A stretch of 6,105 nucleotides of DNA from Thermoleophilaceae bacterium (GTDB lineage Bacteria > Actinomycetota > Thermoleophilia > Solirubrobacterales > Thermoleophilaceae), in assembly GCA_013813135.1 (NCBI GenBank), contig JACCSF010000128.1, positions 1-6,105 on the forward strand. Reading direction: 5' to 3'. The first letter of the stretch is position 1; every line of letters begins with the position of its first letter. Under the pieces are notes generated by a model, which did no database searches, was not told the DNA's origin, and saw nothing but the letters and a program-made list of their open reading frames with translations. Below are positions 4,628 to 6,105 of the stretch, piece by piece. Both the position numbers and the translations under genes were made by a program.

Positions 4628-5626
4628 ATGAAGAAGCTCATCAACGACCCCGAGGCCGTCGTCCGGGAGGCGCTGGAGGGCCTAGAGGCGGCACACGGCG
4701 ATCGTCTCCGGGTCGTCTACGACCCCTACGTGATCGTGCGCGCGGACGCACCGGTCCAGGGCAAGGTGGGCATCATCTCCGGCGGCGGCTCGGGCCACGA
4801 GCCGATGCACGGCGGCTTCGTCGGCCCGGGCATGCTCGACGCCGCGTGTCCCGGCGAGGTGTTCACCTCACCCACTCCCGACCAGATGCTCGAGGCCACA
4901 AAGGCGGTCGACGGTGGGGCGGGCGTCCTCCACATCGTCAAGAACTACACGGGCGACGTACTCAACTTCGAGATGGCGGCCGACCTCGCAAAGGGTGAGG
5001 GGATGGAGGTCGAGGCGGTCATCACCAACGACGACGTGGCCGTCCAGGACTCCCTCTACACCGCCGGCCGGCGTGGCGTGGGCATCACGGTGATCGCCGA
5101 GAAGATCTGCGGTGCGGCCGCCGATGAGGGCAAGTCGCTCGCCGAGGTCGCGGAGGTGTGTCGGACGGTCAACGGGCAGGGGCGCAGCATGGGCATGGCG
5201 CTGACGCCGTGTGTCACGCCCGGGTCGGGCGAGCCGAGCTTCGAGCTGGGCGAGGACGAGATGGAGATCGGCATCGGGATTCACGGCGAGCCGGGCCGCT
5301 TCCGGGAGCCCATCGGGTCCGCCGCGCAGGTCGTCGACCGCCTCGCCACGGCGATCGTCGAGGACCTGCCCTTCGAGTCCGGCGACAAGGTCCTGGCCTT
5401 CGTCAACGGGATGGGCGGCACCCCGCTGATCGAGCTGTACATCGTCTACCGCGAGCTCAACCGCCTCCTGCAGGAGCGCGGCATCACGATCGAGCGCCGG
5501 CTGATCGGCGACTACATCACCTCGCTCGAGATGGCGGGTTGCTCGATCACGTTGCTCAAGCTCGACGACGAGCTGACGCGGCTGTGGGACGCCCCCGCGG
5601 ACACGCCGGCCCTGCGCGTCGGCTGA
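4628..5626 (+). CDS. dhaK: Dihydroxyacetone kinase subunit DhaK
   Basis: The 332-residue dihydroxyacetone-binding subunit of dihydroxyacetone kinase, which presents dihydroxyacetone for phosphorylation to dihydroxyacetone phosphate in the cytoplasm. Family hallmarks are all present: SGGGSGHEPMH (51-61, with H57), HIVKNYTGDVLNFEMA around 102-117 (K105, D110), NDDVAV (134-139), the substrate-binding His in GIGIHGEPG (H219), and FVNGMGGTP (258-266). Numbering is one higher than in the E. coli protein, where H56, K104, D109 and H218 do these jobs; H218 bonds covalently to the substrate as a hemiaminal. Length matches stand-alone DhaK (about 330-356) and there is no fused nucleotide-binding domain, so it needs DhaL, encoded 11 bases downstream. 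The split arrangement implies the phosphoenolpyruvate-dependent PTS type with DhaM. Start is set by GGAGGAG and the MKKLINDPEAVV opening typical of the family. Confidence 0.97.
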   Translation: MKKLINDPEAVVREALEGLEAAHGDRLRVVYDPYVIVRADAPVQGKVGIISGGGSGHEPMHGGFVGPGMLDAACPGEVFTSPTPDQMLEATKAVDGGAGVLHIVKNYTGDVLNFEMAADLAKGEGMEVEAVITNDDVAVQDSLYTAGRRGVGITVIAEKICGAAADEGKSLAEVAEVCRTVNGQGRSMGMALTPCVTPGSGEPSFELGEDEMEIGIGIHGEPGRFREPIGSAAQVVDRLATAIVEDLPFESGDKVLAFVNGMGGTPLIELYIVYRELNRLLQERGITIERRLIGDYITSLEMAGCSITLLKLDDELTRLWDAPADTPALRVG

Positions 5627-5634
5627 GGGACGCG
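5615..5634 (+). promoter_or_regulatory. Hairpin spanning the dhaK stop and dhaL ribosome binding site
   Basis: cgcgtc (5615-5620) pairs with gacgcg (5629-5634), leaving the loop ggctgagg, which holds the dhaK TGA (5624-5626) and most of the dhaL ribosome binding site AGGGA (5626-5630). Ribosomes ending dhaK would open the stem and expose the site, coupling the two proteins' synthesis. The structure is seen; the coupling is inferred. Confidence 0.45.
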
Positions 5635-5637
5635 GCG

Positions 5638-6105
5638 TTGAGCATCACGTCGACAGCGGTCCGCGACTGGATCCGGGCCTTTGCGGCCGAGGTCGCCGAG
5701 CACCGTGCCGAGCTGGTCCAGCTCGACACCGCGATCGGCGACGGCGACCACGGCACCAACATGGATCGCGGCATGCGCAAGGCGGTCGAGAAGCTCGACG
5801 ACGTGGAGGGCGAGGACATCGGTGCGCTGCTCAAGACCGTCGGCATGGCGCTGGTGTCGAGCATTGGCGGCGCAGCCGGTCCGCTCTACGGGACGCTGTT
5901 CCTGCAGATGGGCACGGCGTCCGCCGGCCGGGACGAGCTCAATCTGGCCGGCTGGACCGATGCGCTGGAGGCCGGGGTCAAGGGCGTCCAGGCCCGCGGC
6001 AAGGCGGAGCCGGGTGACAAGACGATGGTCGACGCGCTGCTCCCGGCGCTCGACGCGCTGCGCGCCGCGTCCGACGACGGCGCGGAGCTGGGCGACGCGC
6101 TGCGC
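5638..6105 (+). CDS. dhaL: Dihydroxyacetone kinase ADP-binding subunit DhaL (3' end cut by window)
   Basis: The nucleotide-binding subunit that carries the phosphoryl group, as tightly bound ADP/ATP, to dihydroxyacetone held by DhaK. The visible 156 residues (of about 210) start MSITSTAVRDWIRAFA and contain LDTAIGDGDHGTNM (29-42), whose D30, D35 and D37 match the magnesium-binding aspartates at the same numbers in E. coli DhaL. SSIGGAAGPLYGT (74-86) is the phosphate-binding loop and GDKTMVDALLPA (126-137) the next conserved block. The start is TTG at 5638, seven bases after AGGGA; no ATG or GTG nearby gives the family N-terminus. It follows dhaK by 11 bases in the same operon. In PTS-type systems ADP stays bound and is rephosphorylated by DhaM, whose gene is expected downstream. 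Nothing in the visible part is broken. Confidence 0.95.
   Translation, partial: MSITSTAVRDWIRAFAAEVAEHRAELVQLDTAIGDGDHGTNMDRGMRKAVEKLDDVEGEDIGALLKTVGMALVSSIGGAAGPLYGTLFLQMGTASAGRDELNLAGWTDALEAGVKGVQARGKAEPGDKTMVDALLPALDALRAASDDGAELGDALR

Noticed and set aside
3826..4644. Minus-strand open frame (272 codons) antisense to the acyltransferase
   Set aside because: It lies opposite conserved PlsC motifs and has no protein-like features of its own.

Overview
The window is high-GC DNA with strongly GC-biased third codon positions. It suggests an actinobacterium, most likely of the Thermoleophilia/Solirubrobacterales type. The main pointers are the secreted PKD protein, whose C-terminal domain (RCRGQGC, then VGKYTRFRIR) is of a kind I associate with that lineage, and the small proline-rich protein paired with a Cys/His-rich tail-anchored protein. 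The lineage call comes from memory of families, not from a search.

Left part (1 to about 2588) is scarred, gene-poor DNA. On the minus strand there is a broken IS3-family transposase (orfB), with one frameshift near 211 and loss of its start beyond about 343. Directly beside it on the plus strand is an orphan C-terminal coding fragment (407-556). Next come a secreted PKD-domain protein (plus, to 1614) and, converging on it, a minus-strand hypothetical ORF (1552-2013). The last third of that ORF contains the first 28 residues or so of a SnoaL/NTF2-like protein and then stops matching. From 2014 to 2588 I find no convincing gene. That stretch holds a 9-bp perfect hairpin (2163-2188) and an isolated tRNA- or tmRNA-like 3' end (about 2305-2351) with no matching 5' half, of the kind left behind by integrative elements.

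Right part (2589 to 6105) is ordinary, tightly packed plus-strand coding DNA: a 47-residue proline-rich protein overlapping by GTGA with a 225-residue putative tail-anchored protein; a PlsC-family acyltransferase with an unusual N-terminal run of eight seven-residue repeats; and the dihydroxyacetone kinase genes dhaK (complete) and dhaL (TTG start, cut by the window end). A candidate promoter and a strong ribosome binding site precede dhaK. A hairpin covering the dhaK stop codon and the dhaL ribosome binding site suggests that dhaL translation is coupled to dhaK.

DhaK and DhaL as separate proteins normally work with a phosphotransferase partner, DhaM, which uses phosphoenolpyruvate to convert dihydroxyacetone to dihydroxyacetone phosphate. 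DhaM would be expected just beyond the right edge. The acyltransferase upstream could use glycerol-3-phosphate-derived lipid precursors, but a pathway link is only suggested by proximity. I do not see a clear undescribed defence or mobile system. The most unusual items are the repeat-bearing acyltransferase and the 47/225-residue protein pair.
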